DNA of 64,000 nt from contig JAUPSS010000007.1 in assembly GCA_040285825.1 (NCBI GenBank), positions 1,326,501 to 1,390,500 of the forward strand. Direction: 5' to 3'. Positions 8,684 to 18,764 of the stretch are shown in pieces. The DNA comes from Eukaryota sp. TZLM1-RC. Its lineage: Eukaryota > Metamonada: BaSk clade. Each line of letters begins with the position of its first letter. Within the stretch, counting starts at the first letter, position 1. The translations under genes were made by a program, and so were the position numbers. Under the pieces are notes generated by a model. That model was not told where the DNA came from. It did not search any database and saw only the letters and a list, made by a program, of their open reading frames with translations.

Positions 8684-9776
8684 TTGTTTATTGAATTTGC
8701 CCACTTAATTAAAACAACTCATAACTAATGGGACAACTATCATTGAACCAAGATTTCCTCTACAAATTCTTGATCTGCTTGCTGTCTAGCTACAGCTTTT
8801 CTTATTCGATTGAAACACCGAGGTAATCTATTAATAATGGCAAATTGAATCCGTGAACGCCATAAAAAAATATCAAATCTTTTCATTATTTTTTCTTGCA
8901 TCACTTTTTGGAAGTCATCCAAAACAGTTTCTGCTTCAACTGGTAATCTTCCATTTATCGAAAATGGGAAAGCAATAAAAACCAGCTGTGTGTTTCTATC
9001 GACATTAGCCTTTGCAATATCTTTATTTTATTTTCTATGTTTTTCTTTTACTTTAAAATCAAGAGCACTCACAGGATTAAGTTTTCTTCTGTGAACCAAA
9101 CCATCATTTGCAACAATACACGAGACAAAGTCAACAATAGCTTCAGAATTATCAATCTAATCACAGTATACATCACCTCTATCATCAGAACCAAAATTAT
9201 TCAGAGAAAGTGTTTCCTTCAGCAGGGGCTCTGTGATACACGATATCCTTGCAGTTTGTGCCATATTGAAAACAGTGTCTCTAACAGCCTCATGTAATGA
9301 AGAACGATAAGTCATCAATTTAGAGCAATTTAGAGCATGGCGCAAAGTGAGTTGAGGTGAATTCGAACAAATACATTTTTCTTTAGATAATAATTGGTTA
9401 ATGGGGATGTTCAAATATAATCTCATTTTTGTTACAAATGCTTCATTAGTGGCACACAATCCAAATCTTCGTGGTACAATGGTTACAAAAAGTGAAGAAT
9501 CTGACGCCTTGTTTTCACAAACACCCTTTTCCAATAACAATGAGTGAAGATCTTGATTTAAAGCAGCCGAGCTGCATATATTATTATGAAGATCATTTTC
9601 ATACATTCCAATCAATCGTTTCTGTAATGTTCGAGGAGTGTTTTTGAAATATAAAAGATTCATTTCTGGAATTTTGCCATTGATTGATTCATGAAAGCAT
9701 CGACTACATTTGTCCATATCAGTCTTTGAAATTTACTCATTGAATGCAAAAACGGTGGAACTTTGCTTTGTCAATC
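8684..9776 (-). repeat. Family B tail, tandem unit a
   Basis: First of four head-to-tail copies of an approximately 1.1-kb 3' portion of family B, read on the minus strand. It encodes, in broken frames, the CCHC finger (CICSNSPQLTLRHALNC), the YRSSLHEAVRD motif, an endonuclease-like segment (DDRGDVYCD) and the C-terminal IFLWRSRIQFAI block. The frame is broken at GDVYCD and again after KEKHRK. Its left 350 bp differ more from units b-d than the rest does. Confidence 0.8.
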
Positions 9777-10872
9777 ATTGTATTTATTGGATTTGGACAC
9801 TTGATTAAATTAAATCATAACTAATGGGACGACTATCATTAAACCAAGATTTCCTCTACAAAATCTTGATCTGCTTGCTGTCTAGCTAAAGCTTCTCTTA
9901 TTCGATTGAAAAACCGAGGTAATCTATTAATAATGGCAAATTGAATCCGTGAACGCCATAAAAAAATATCAAATCTTTTCATTGTTTTTTCTTTCACCAT
10001 TTTTTGGAAGTCATCCAAAAAAGTTTCTGCTTCAACTGATAATCTTCCATTTATCGAAAATGGGAAAGCAATAAAAACCAGCTGTGTATTTCTATCGACA
10101 TTAGCCTTTGCAATATCTTTATTTTATTTTCTATGTTTTTCTTTTACTTTAAAATCAAGAGCACTCACAGGATTAAGTTTTCTTCTGTGAACCAAACTAT
10201 CATTTGCAACAATACACGAGACAAAGTCAACAATAGCTTCAGAATTATCAATCTAATCACAGTATACATCACCTCTATCATCAGAACCAAAATTATTCAG
10301 AGAAAGTGTTTCCTTCAGCAGGGGCTCTGTGATACACGATATCCTTGCAGTTTGTGCCATATTGAAAACAGTGTCTCTAACAGCCTCATGTAATGAAGAA
10401 CGATAAGTCATCAATTTAGAGCAATTTAGAGCATGGCGCAAAGTGAGTTGAGGTGAATTCGAACAAATACATTTTTCTTTTGATAATAATTGGTTAATGG
10501 GGATGTTCAAATATAATCTCATTTTTGTTACAAATGCTTCATTAGTGGCACACAATCCAAATCTTCGTGGTACAATGGTTACAAAAAGTGAAGAATCTGA
10601 CGCCTTGTTTTCACAAACACCCTTTTCCAATAACAATGAGTGAAGATCTTGATTTAAAGCAGCCGAGCTGCATATATTATTATGAAGATCATTTTCATAC
10701 ATTCCAATCAATCGTTTCTGTAATGTTCGAGGAGTGTTTTTGAAATATAAAAGATTCATTTCTGGAATTTTGCCATTGATTGATTCATGAAAGCATCGAC
10801 TACATTTGTCCATATCAGTCTTTGAAATTTACTCATTGAATGCAAAAACGGTGGAACTTTGCTTTGTCAATC
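9777..10872 (-). repeat. Family B tail, tandem unit b
   Basis: A 1096-bp unit almost identical to unit a in its right part and to unit c over most of its length. On the minus strand each unit starts at the same internal point of family B (TTGACAAAGCAAAG) and ends at the same 3' terminus (CCAATAAATAC). This indicates duplication of a unit rather than independent insertions. Confidence 0.85.
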
Positions 10873-11969
10873 ATTGTATTTATTGGATTTGGACACTTGA
10901 TTAAATTAAATCATAACTAATGGGACGACTATCATTAAACCAAGATTTCCTCTACAAAATCTTGATCTGCTTGCTGTCTAGCTAAAGCTTCTCTTATTCG
11001 GATTGAAAAACCAAGGTAATCTATTAATGATAGCAAATTGAATCCGTGAACGCCATAAGAAAATATCAAATCTTTTCATTGTTTTTTCTTTCACCATTTT
11101 TTGAAAGTCATCCAAAAAAGTTTCTGCTTCAACTGATAATCTTCCATTTATCGAAAATGGGAAAGCAATAAAAACCAGCTGTGTATTTCTATCGACATTA
11201 GCCTTTGCAATATCTTTATTTTATTTTCTATGTTTTTCTTTTACTTTAAAATCAAGAGCACTCACAGGATTAAGTTTTCTTCTGTGAACCAAACTATCAT
11301 TTGCAACAATACACGAGACAAAGTCAACAATAGCTTCAGAATTATCAATCTAATCACAGTATACATCACCTCTATCATCAGAACCAAAATTATTCAGAGA
11401 AAGTGTTTCCTTCAGCAGGGGCTCTGTGATACACGATATCCTTGCAGTTTGTGCCATATTGAAAACAGTGTCTCTAACAGCCTCATGTAATGAAGAACGA
11501 TAAGTCATCAATTTAGAGCAATTTAGAGCATGGCGCAAAGTGAGTTGAGGTGAATTCGAACAAATACATTTTTCTTTTGATAATAATTGGTTAATGGGGA
11601 TGTTCAAATATAATCTCATTTTTGTTACAAATGCTTCATTAGTGGCACACAATCCAAATCTTCGTGGTACAATGGTTACAAAAAGTGAAGAATCTGACGC
11701 CTTGTTTTCACAAACACCCTTTTCCAATAAGAATGAGTGAAGATCTTGATTTAAAGCAGCCGAGCTGCATATATTATTATGAAGATCATTTTCATACATT
11801 CCAATCAATCGTTTCTGTAATGTTCGAGGAGTGTTTTTGAAATATAAAAGATTCATTTCTGGAATTTTGCCATTGATTGATTCATGAAAGCATCGACTAC
11901 ATTTGTCCATATCAGTCTTTGAAATTTACTCATTTAATGCAAAAACGGTGGAACTTTGCTTTGTCAATC
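10873..11969 (-). repeat. Family B tail, tandem unit c
   Basis: A 1097-bp unit, one base longer than unit b. It carries the CTTATTCGGATTG variant (one extra G) that is also found in unit d but not in units a and b, so c and d are closest relatives. The reading frame is broken at the same places as in units a and b. Confidence 0.85.
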
Positions 11970-12153
11970 ATTGTATTTATTGGATTTGGACACTTGATTA
12001 AATTAAATCATAACTAATGGGACGACTATCATTAAACCAAGATTTCCTCTACAAAATCTTGATCTGCTTGCTGTCTAGCTAAAGCTTCTCTTATTCGGAT
12101 TGAAAAACCAAGGTAATCTATTAATGATAGCAAATTGAATCCGTGAACGCCAT

Positions 12154-12292
12154 TGATGCCGTTAGGCAGATGAACACACGAAGGAGAGCGAGAAATCTGA
12201 GTTTATTAATAAAACTGATTCATAAATGAGTATCACGTCATCAGTCGAAATACAAAGAAACCTACTAATTCAATTTGAGTTCAACAACAACA
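12154..12292 (-). repeat. LTR 1 of the gag-only element (3' LTR)
   Basis: A 139-bp repeat, identical to LTR 3 as far as I compared. It follows the target duplication CCAT on the plus-strand side and is the 3' LTR on the coding (minus) strand. Confidence 0.85.
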
Positions 12293-12333
12293 CTACTTTT
12301 TCCCACTTTTCTGAGGACAAATACAGTACTGGC

Positions 12334-13089
12334 TCAATAGAGGGAAGATATGGGGTTTGTTAAACTCTTTGGTGCATCGTTTGTGTGACACAAATAATTT
12401 ACCTCATGTTTGATTTTAGATGGACAATCGCGGGAGATGTGTCCAGGCTTGTGGCACTTGAAGCACGATTGATTTTTTAAATCCTGAGAGCGCCAAGAGG
12501 ACCTCGTTTTAGTGCCAGCCGTACGTTCCACATCATTCACCGAGGTTTTGAAACCACGAGTCCATGAAGCAACCCTAGAGCAGTCCAACAGCTCATCAGT
12601 GGTGGTTTCGACAAGAGAGTGAAGATCTGGGAATACATCATCTCGAATTCTCGCTAGTAGAGAACGTTGAAGACCTACGGGAAGAATTCCTCTGGCAAAT
12701 CGATTCAGAAAAGCTGTGTCTGGTAACTTCAGTCCGGAAGCCCTACTCTTTACCTGGAGGAAACGTCGCAGGTAACAGGACATACGTTCTCGGACGTCAC
12801 CAATACGGACATCAAGCTTCAGTTCTGACATAGCCAGACTAAAATCTTCGTACGTGGCGAACGATACGACAGATTGAAGATGTCTAAGAAGAACATCGTC
12901 ACTGGAAGAGACGTCGGATTTCTGGAGAGATAGGGACTCTAACAGAAAAGAATCGACCAAGAGTCTTGCTGGAACAAGCTCTTTCTTAGAAGTCACAGAA
13001 GAATAGATCTTCCACTCTTGTAGGAACAAGAGAACACTTTCAACTTTCATGGAAGAAAGAGACGGGAGGTTGACAGAAGGAACAGTCAT
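12334..13089 (-). CDS. gag: Gag-like protein with CCHC zinc knuckle (gag-only element, copy 1)
   Basis: This intact 251-residue protein starts at the ATG at 13089, 27 bases inside the internal region on the coding strand. It is mostly helical, with a capsid-like retrotransposon gag character (LSLQKSDV, then RERMSCYLRRFLQVK near 100-113). A retroviral-type zinc knuckle, CFKCHKPGHISRDC, lies at residues 209-222 (C209, C212, H217, C222). It should package RNA. It shows no clear similarity to the gag of the full-length gypsy element beyond the knuckle. No other gene lies in the element. Confidence 0.8.
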   Translation of the reverse strand: MTVPSVNLPSLSSMKVESVLLFLQEWKIYSSVTSKKELVPARLLVDSFLLESLSLQKSDVSSSDDVLLRHLQSVVSFATYEDFSLAMSELKLDVRIGDVRERMSCYLRRFLQVKSRASGLKLPDTAFLNRFARGILPVGLQRSLLARIRDDVFPDLHSLVETTTDELLDCSRVASWTRGFKTSVNDVERTAGTKTRSSWRSQDLKNQSCFKCHKPGHISRDCPSKIKHEVNYLCHTNDAPKSLTNPISSLY

Positions 13090-13115
13090 CTGAAATAAGA
13101 AGGGCCAATAATTAT

Positions 13116-13254
13116 TGATGCCGTTAGGCAGATGAACACACGAAGGAGAGCGAGAAATCTGAGTTTATTAATAAAACTGATTCATGAATGAGTATCACGT
13201 CATCAGTCGAAATACAAAGAAACCTACTAATTCAATTTGAGTTCAACAACAACA
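13116..13254 (-). repeat. LTR 2 of the gag-only element (shared middle LTR)
   Basis: It differs from LTR 1 and LTR 3 by one base (GATTCATGAATG instead of GATTCATAAATG). It serves both flanking internal regions, as expected if the tandem arose by recombination between LTRs of two copies. Confidence 0.85.
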
Positions 13255-13295
13255 CTACTTTTTCCCACTTTTCTGAGGACAAATACAGTACTGGC

Positions 13296-14051
13296 TCAAT
13301 AGAGGGAAGATATGGGGTTTGTTAAACTCTTTGGTGCATCGTTTGTGTGACACAAATAATTTACCTCATGTTTGATTTTAGATGGACAATCGCGGGAGAT
13401 GTGTCCAGGCTTGTGGCACTTGAAGCACGATTGATTTTTTAAATCCTGAGAGCGCCAAGAGGACCTCGTTTTAGTGCCAGCCGTACGTTCCACATCATTC
13501 ACTGAGGTTTTGAAACCACGAGTTTATGAAGCAACCCTAGAGCAGTCCAACAGCTCATCAGTGGTGGTTTCGACAAGAGAGTGAAGATCTGGGAATACAT
13601 CATCTCGAATTCTCGCTAGTAGAGAACGTTGAAGACCTACGGGAAGAATTCCTCTGGCAAATCGATTCAGAAAAGCTGTGTCTGGTAACTTCAGTCCGGA
13701 AGCCCTACTCTTTACCTGGAGGAAACGTCGCAGGTAACAGGACATACGTTCTCGGACGTCACCAATACGGACATCAAGCTTCAGTTCTGACATAGCCAGA
13801 CTAAAATCTTCGTACGTGGCGAACGATACGACAGATTGAAGATGTCTAAGAAGAACATCGTCACTGGAAGAGACGTCGGATTTCTGGAGAGATAGGGACT
13901 CTAACAGAAAAGAATCGACCAAGAGTCTTGCTGGAACAAGCTCTTTCTTAGAAGTCACAGAAGAATAGATCTTCCACTCTTGTAGGAACAAGAGAACACT
14001 TTCAACTTTCATGGAAGAAAGAGACGGGAGGTTGACAGAAGGAACAGTCAT
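13296..14051 (-). pseudogene. Gag-like protein, copy 2, broken by a stop codon
   Basis: This is the same 251-codon frame as copy 1, but the Trp codon at residue 176 has become TAA (plus-strand bases 13524-13526). That leaves 175 residues without the zinc knuckle. The few differences seen between the copies near this site are all C to T on the plus strand. The second internal region is otherwise the same as the first. Confidence 0.85.
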
Positions 14052-14077
14052 CTGAAATAAGAAGGGCCAATAATTAT

Positions 14078-14216
14078 TGATGCCGTTAGGCAGATGAACA
14101 CACGAAGGAGAGCGAGAAATCTGAGTTTATTAATAAAACTGATTCATAAATGAGTATCACGTCATCAGTCGAAATACAAAGAAACCTACTAATTCAATTT
14201 GAGTTCAACAACAACA
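14078..14216 (-). repeat. LTR 3 of the gag-only element (5' LTR)
   Basis: A 139-bp copy and the 5' LTR on the coding strand. It is followed on the plus strand by the target duplication CCAT (14217-14220), after which the family B unit continues. Confidence 0.85.
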
Positions 14217-15009
14217 CCATAAGAAAATATCAAATCTTTTCATTGTTTTTTCTTTCACCATTTTTTGAAAGTCATCCAAAAAAGTTTCTGCTTCAACTGA
14301 TAATCTTCCATTTATCGAAAATGGGAAAGCAATAAAAACCAGCTGTGTATTTCTATCGACATTTGCATCTTCAATTTTTTTTATCATATTTTCTATGTTT
14401 TTCTTTTGCTTTAAAATCCAGAGCAGCCACAGGATTAAGTTTTCTCCTGTGAACCAAAGTATCGTTTGCAACATGACATGAGACAATGTCAACAATAGCT
14501 TCAGAATTATCAATCCTATCACAGTATACATCACCTCTATCATCAGAACCAAAATTATTCAGAGACAGTGTTTCCTTCAGCAGAGGCTCTTTGATACACG
14601 ATATTTTTGCAGTTTGTGCCACATTAAAAACACTGCCTGTAACAGCATCATATAAAGAAGAACGATAAGTTATCAATTTAGAACAATTCAGAGCATGGCG
14701 CAAAGTGAGTTGAGGTGAATTCGAACAAATATATTTTTCTTTTGATAATAATTGATTAATGGGGATGTTTAAATATAATCTCATTTTTGTTACAAATGCT
14801 TCATCAGTGGTACACAGCACAAATCTTCGTGGTACAATGGTTACAAAAAGTGAAGAATCTGACGACTTGTTTTCACAAACACCCTTTTCCAATAACAATG
14901 AATGAAGATCTTGATTTAAAACAGCCGAGCTGTATATATTATTATAAAGATCTCTTTCATACATTCCAGTCAATCGTTTCTGTAATGTTCGAAGAGTGTA
15001 CTTCACATT

Positions 15010-15330
15010 TAAAACAGTTCAAACATACGTTTGAACAAACAACGTAGCAGAAACATCGTTTTTGTTCCAATTGGAATTTCTATTTTTGGTACTTTAGGCA
15101 GGGAAGGACTATCTTTCTTAAATGATTTGGCAGTTTCTTAAAAGACTCAGGACGTTCTTTTGATCAACTTATTTTGAAGAACAGAATTGTTTTCTCACTC
15201 TTTAAGGCTCTACCACGTTATTTTAACTCAATACTTTCAAGTATTACTGAGTTTCACAATGTACGTGCTCATGAACCCGTAAATAGTGAGAATCTACCTT
15301 CATTTTGTCAGTGATCACTTATCTAGAATA
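15010..15330 (+). pseudogene. C-terminal relic of a family C/D-type non-LTR element
   Basis: With frame changes, this stretch reads FVPIGISIFGTLG, then LSFLNDLA, then LKNRIVFSLFKALP. That parallels the family C C-terminus (FVPFAISLFGNIGPSG ... LNRIVFCIFKSIP). It is too broken to be expressed. An 8-base inverted repeat (GTTCAAAC / GTTTGAAC, 4-base loop) lies in its first 40 bases. Confidence 0.55.
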
Positions 15331-15540
15331 TTGCTTTGCATTGTTGTTGTTTATAGTAATCTTGTTTGCATTCTTGGAATAAAGCCTAAATTAACAAAAG
15401 AAGGCACAATTGCCATACCAAAAGCACTTGATGCTTCTACTTTATTGGAACGTCTATGTTTATGGATTGTGAAATTCCAAGATAGAGGTGCTGCCGCAAT
15501 TGCTGTTAGTGTATAATACATACATTTTGAGAGAAACACT
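15331..15540. other. Unassigned stretch
   Basis: A short open frame on the plus strand (15286-15516) includes a polar segment ending FQDRGAAAIAVSV. I do not recognise it, and it may be a gene fragment carried with the relics. Nothing else is visible. Confidence 0.3.
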
Positions 15541-15662
15541 GAATCCAGATATCACTAGGCAAGTTATCTAATTCAATTTGAAGTTGATTCAAATAAAAAT
15601 TTGCTTCACCATGGATCAGATGAACATCATAAGGAAATATTTGAAAAATTCAAAAAGAAAAT
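15541..15662 (+). repeat. Dispersed coding repeat X, copy 1
   Basis: About 120 bp are highly similar to the reverse complement of about 58060-58195. Both copies read the same protein in the same frame (SRYH, then LIQFEVDSNKN, then HHGSDEH, then FEKF), though this copy has a stop after SRYH. The family is unknown. The sequence may be an undetected part of one of the non-LTR families. Confidence 0.6.
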
Positions 15663-15669
15663 TTCTTCC

Positions 15670-16985
15670 ACCTCCTAAAAAGCTGCTTTACATAAAATCG
15701 AAGATTTCGATTAATTACTGGGATATAAAATGTTCCAAATTCCAAACCATGCTTACCTTAGTCCACATTATGGTGGTTAAGGGTGGACGAAGGCTTCTAT
15801 TCTTACTTCGTGTGCTTTTGTTGGTGGATGAAGAAATGCAATCTTTGAGTTTTCGGAAAGAATTGCAGATTGGGAAGATTTATTGATAACAACGCAAAGT
15901 TCCACTGTTTTTGCATTAAATGAAGAAATTTCAAAAATTGATGTAGAAAAATGGGGTCGATGTTTTCCCCAATCATTCAATGGCAATATTCCAGAAAAAA
16001 TGTTTTCAATTTGAAGAACACTCTTCGAACATTACAGAAACGATTGACTGGAATGTATGAAAGAGATCTTTATAATAATATATACAGCTCGGCTGTTTTA
16101 AATCAAGATCTTCATTCATTGTTATTGGAAAAGGGTGTTTGTGACAACAAGTCGTCAGATTCTTCACTTTTTGTAACAATTGTACCACGAAGATTTGTAT
16201 TGTGTACCACTCATGAAGCATTTGTAACAAAAGTGAGATTATATTTGAACATCCCCATTAATCAATTATTATCAAAAGAAAAATGTATTTGTTCGAATTC
16301 ACCTCAACTCACTTTGAGCCATGCTCTAAATTGCTCTAAATTGATAACTTATCGTTCTTCATTACATGATGCTGTTAGAGACATTGTTTTCAATATGGCA
16401 CAAACTGCAAGAATATCGTGTATCAAAGAGCCCCTGGTGAAGGAACACTTCCTCTGAATAATTTTGGTTCTGATGATAGAGGTGATGTATACTGTAATTG
16501 GATTGATAATTCTGAAGGTATTGTTGACTTTTTCTCATGTAATGTTGCATATGATACTCTGGTTCACAGAAGAAAACTTAATAGTGTGAGTGCTCTTGAT
16601 TTTAAAGTAAAAGAAAAACATAGAAAATAAGAGAAAGATATTGCAGAGGCTAATGTCGATAGAAATACACAGCTGGTTTTTATTGCTTTCCCATTTTCGA
16701 TAAATGGAAGATTATCAGTTGAAGCAGAAACTTTTTTGGATGACTTCCAAAAAATGGTGCAAGAAAAAACAATGAAAATATTTGATGTTTTTTATGGCGT
16801 TCACGGATTCAATTGGCCATTATTAATAGCTTACCTCGGTTTTTCAATCGAATTAGAGAAGCGTTGGCTACAGCGCAAGCAGATCAAGATTTTGTAGAGG
16901 AAATCTTGGTGCAATGACAGTCGTCCTATTAGTTTTGAGTTAATTTAATTAAGTGTGCAAATTCAATAAATACGAAATTGAGAAA
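15670..16985 (+). pseudogene. Family B non-LTR retrotransposon, 3' half, plus strand
   Basis: Order of recognisable pieces: a KMFQIPNHAYLSPHYG-like thumb region at about 15735, a DWEDLL segment near 15870, the CCHC finger (CICSNSPQLTLSHALNC) near 16290, SSLHDAVRD near 16360, the endonuclease-like DDRGDVYCNW segment near 16475, FPFSINGRLS near 16695, then a 3' tail CAATAAATACG followed by an A-run near 16980. It matches 53288-54625 and the tandem array in the opposite orientation. Several stops and frameshifts (for example after MFSI near 16015) make it inactive. Confidence 0.8.
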
Positions 16986-17830
16986 AAAAAACGTGACCCA
17001 TGCTTTTCTATAAAAAACTAAAACTGTACAAAATGCACAAACATCAATTAAATCATTACAATCTTTACAAGAAGTATGAGAACAATCTAAATCAAAAACA
17101 GTTGGCTCATCAATATTATTGTAAGATTTTGCATTCTGTATTTTCTTTATCGTTGAGTTTAAAAGAGGGAGGCCAACACTAATGTCAGCATAAACATTTT
17201 AAAAATTAATTTTCTAAGAGAATAAAGTTCACTTGCTTAATTTGATGAACAATTCACAAATTCAGTTTTAAATTGTTAAAGACAATTGTATTTGACAAAC
17301 AAATGCATCAGGTTTTCAAGACAAATGAAACTGTTTGTTTTATTAGAATCTGCATGAAAAGTTTGTAATGGTTTGTATTCATCGAGACCGTCTACATCAA
17401 CAAAATTATTGTATTTACAACTTAAATATATAATTTTCTTATTTAATTTTGAACTTGTCAACTCAATGTTGCGTACATCTATTGATTGTAATTTTTCGGT
17501 AATATATTAATTAATCAATAAATTAAATAGACTCATTTAAATTTCTAATTCTCTATTGAGAAACAATTCTTCTTATTCAATATTGATACAATGTAAATCA
17601 ATTAATTTTGGGTTTCTTGCATTAAGGTAAGAAAGATTAAACAATACTAATAGAAATTTACATCTTTCAGATATTTACAACTTATTAAATAATCTGAGTT
17701 ATAAATTATAAATTCTTCTTCATTAATATAAAAAGTTTTCATTTTATTAGAACAAAATTCATTTTCTGGGAAAATCATCACACAATTTTGAAAACATTAA
17801 ATCAAATAAATGCTCATTAAAACAATATCC
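16986..17830. other. AT-rich intergenic region, possible decayed repeat-protein remnant
   Basis: No intact gene. The minus strand from about 17700 to 17276 has short open stretches with spaced leucines and isoleucines (for example ICLENLMHLFVKY), as in leucine-rich-repeat proteins, but the signal is weak and interrupted by stops. Confidence 0.3.
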
Positions 17831-18066
17831 ACAACCTATACGATTTATTATTTCTTCATTTTCCTCATCATTTATAAATTTAAAAATTGCTCTTCAATTT
17901 TTCCAAAATACCAAAATACCTGTGAAAATCGATTTAATTTTTCACTATTACCAAAATAAGAGCCAAGAGAACGAATCGCATCTGCTTCATAATCAACATA
18001 TCTGATGAAAGTTTCACTAAATGCTACCTCAACATTCCGATTACCAATAAAGAAACACTTGGGCAT
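17831..18066 (-). pseudogene. Reverse transcriptase relic (region after the active site)
   Basis: The minus strand encodes MPKCFFIGNRNV, then RSLGSYFGNSEKL. This matches the segment just after the YMDD box in families B and C (LPKCVLLSN ... FLGNNNE; ISKCLIIGH ... FLGCYLGN). Only this piece is left, with no catalytic box. Confidence 0.65.
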
Positions 18067-18764
18067 TGATTTGTTTTATTCATAAAATAAGGAATCAACA
18101 AATAAATAAATATATCACATTCATTCAATTTAAGCTGTTTATAATTTTGCATCAGAGTAATGGAATTTTTTTGTTTCAATATTTCAATAATCATATTTAG
18201 TGCTTGTATACAAAAATTTATTTTTCATTCATAAGTGGAACTCTTAATAATTCAACTAAGATGTTTTGAAACTGTAGTCTAACTAATCAATTGTGGTTAA
18301 CTCAACAAATAAATATTGATTTAATTGTTTGTATATTACTACTACTATTTTATTAAATGGATTTGCTATTCACTAAGTAATTACACTTAGTATTTGATGT
18401 GTACTCAACCAATCAACTATTCACGTGTCATTGAGTTATATTTCATCAACAAACAATGTTGTTTATAAATAATATTTTATTAAACTATTTCAATCTATCA
18501 CAACAATAAACATCTAAATAATCCATCTCTCCCAAACCGACACAACTTTCTCATGGTGGAATCCGAGAGAAAGAAGTGCATCAGAAACCAACTTCAATAT
18601 CCCCACACACATTATCCAACAATTTTTGAGCTTCTGGAATATACTATTCCCTAATAATTTGGTCAAATTATCGGTCATTAATGGATACTGTTTGATGTGT
18701 GAGTCAGTAAAATTTGATTTATTTCAAAAACAAGGCTGTCAGAAAATGATAAATAATTAAACCT
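18067..18764. other. AT-rich intergenic region
   Basis: I see no gene, RNA gene or named repeat in this stretch. It lies downstream of the ATPase-nuclease gene. Confidence 0.4.

Larger units (their letters stand above)
12154..14216 (-). mobile_element. Gag-only LTR element in tandem: LTR-gag-LTR-gag-LTR
   Basis: Three 139-bp LTRs (12154-12292, 13116-13254, 14078-14216) are spaced exactly 962 bp apart and enclose two 823-bp internal regions, each with a gag gene on the minus strand and nothing else. The target duplication CCAT lies at 12150-12153 and 14217-14220, so the whole array behaves as one insertion. On the minus strand the LTR begins TGTT and ends CATCA. A purine-rich tract (AAAAGTGGGAAAAAG) precedes the 3' LTR. 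With no protease, reverse transcriptase or integrase it must be mobilised in trans. This structure matches what is called a terminal-repeat element with gag (TR-GAG). Confidence 0.85.
11970..15006 (-). repeat. Family B tail, tandem unit d, interrupted by the gag-only element
   Basis: The fourth unit starts at 11970, breaks at 12153, and resumes at 14217 after an LTR element with CCAT target duplication. Its remaining part (14217-15006) encodes 211 residues with the finger and endonuclease-like segment (DDRGDVYCDRIDNS), so it lacks the stop found at GDVYCD in units a-c. It is more diverged from them than they are from each other. The unit ends near 15006, where unrelated relic sequence begins. 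Confidence 0.75.

Noticed and set aside
9037-11490. Three identical 86-codon plus-strand open frames starting MFFFYFKIK
   Set aside because: They are the antisense of family B coding sequence repeated with the array; no family features of their own.
8684-12153. CRISPR-like or satellite array because of regular repeats
   Set aside because: The period is about 1.1 kb and each unit encodes a known retrotransposon tail. There are no short repeats with unique spacers.
16600-16640. Alternative genetic code (TAA read as an amino acid) suggested by the shared stop in family B
   Set aside because: TAA ends the CAMKK-like gene, the ATPase-nuclease gene and gypsy pol at sensible positions, so TAA is a stop here.
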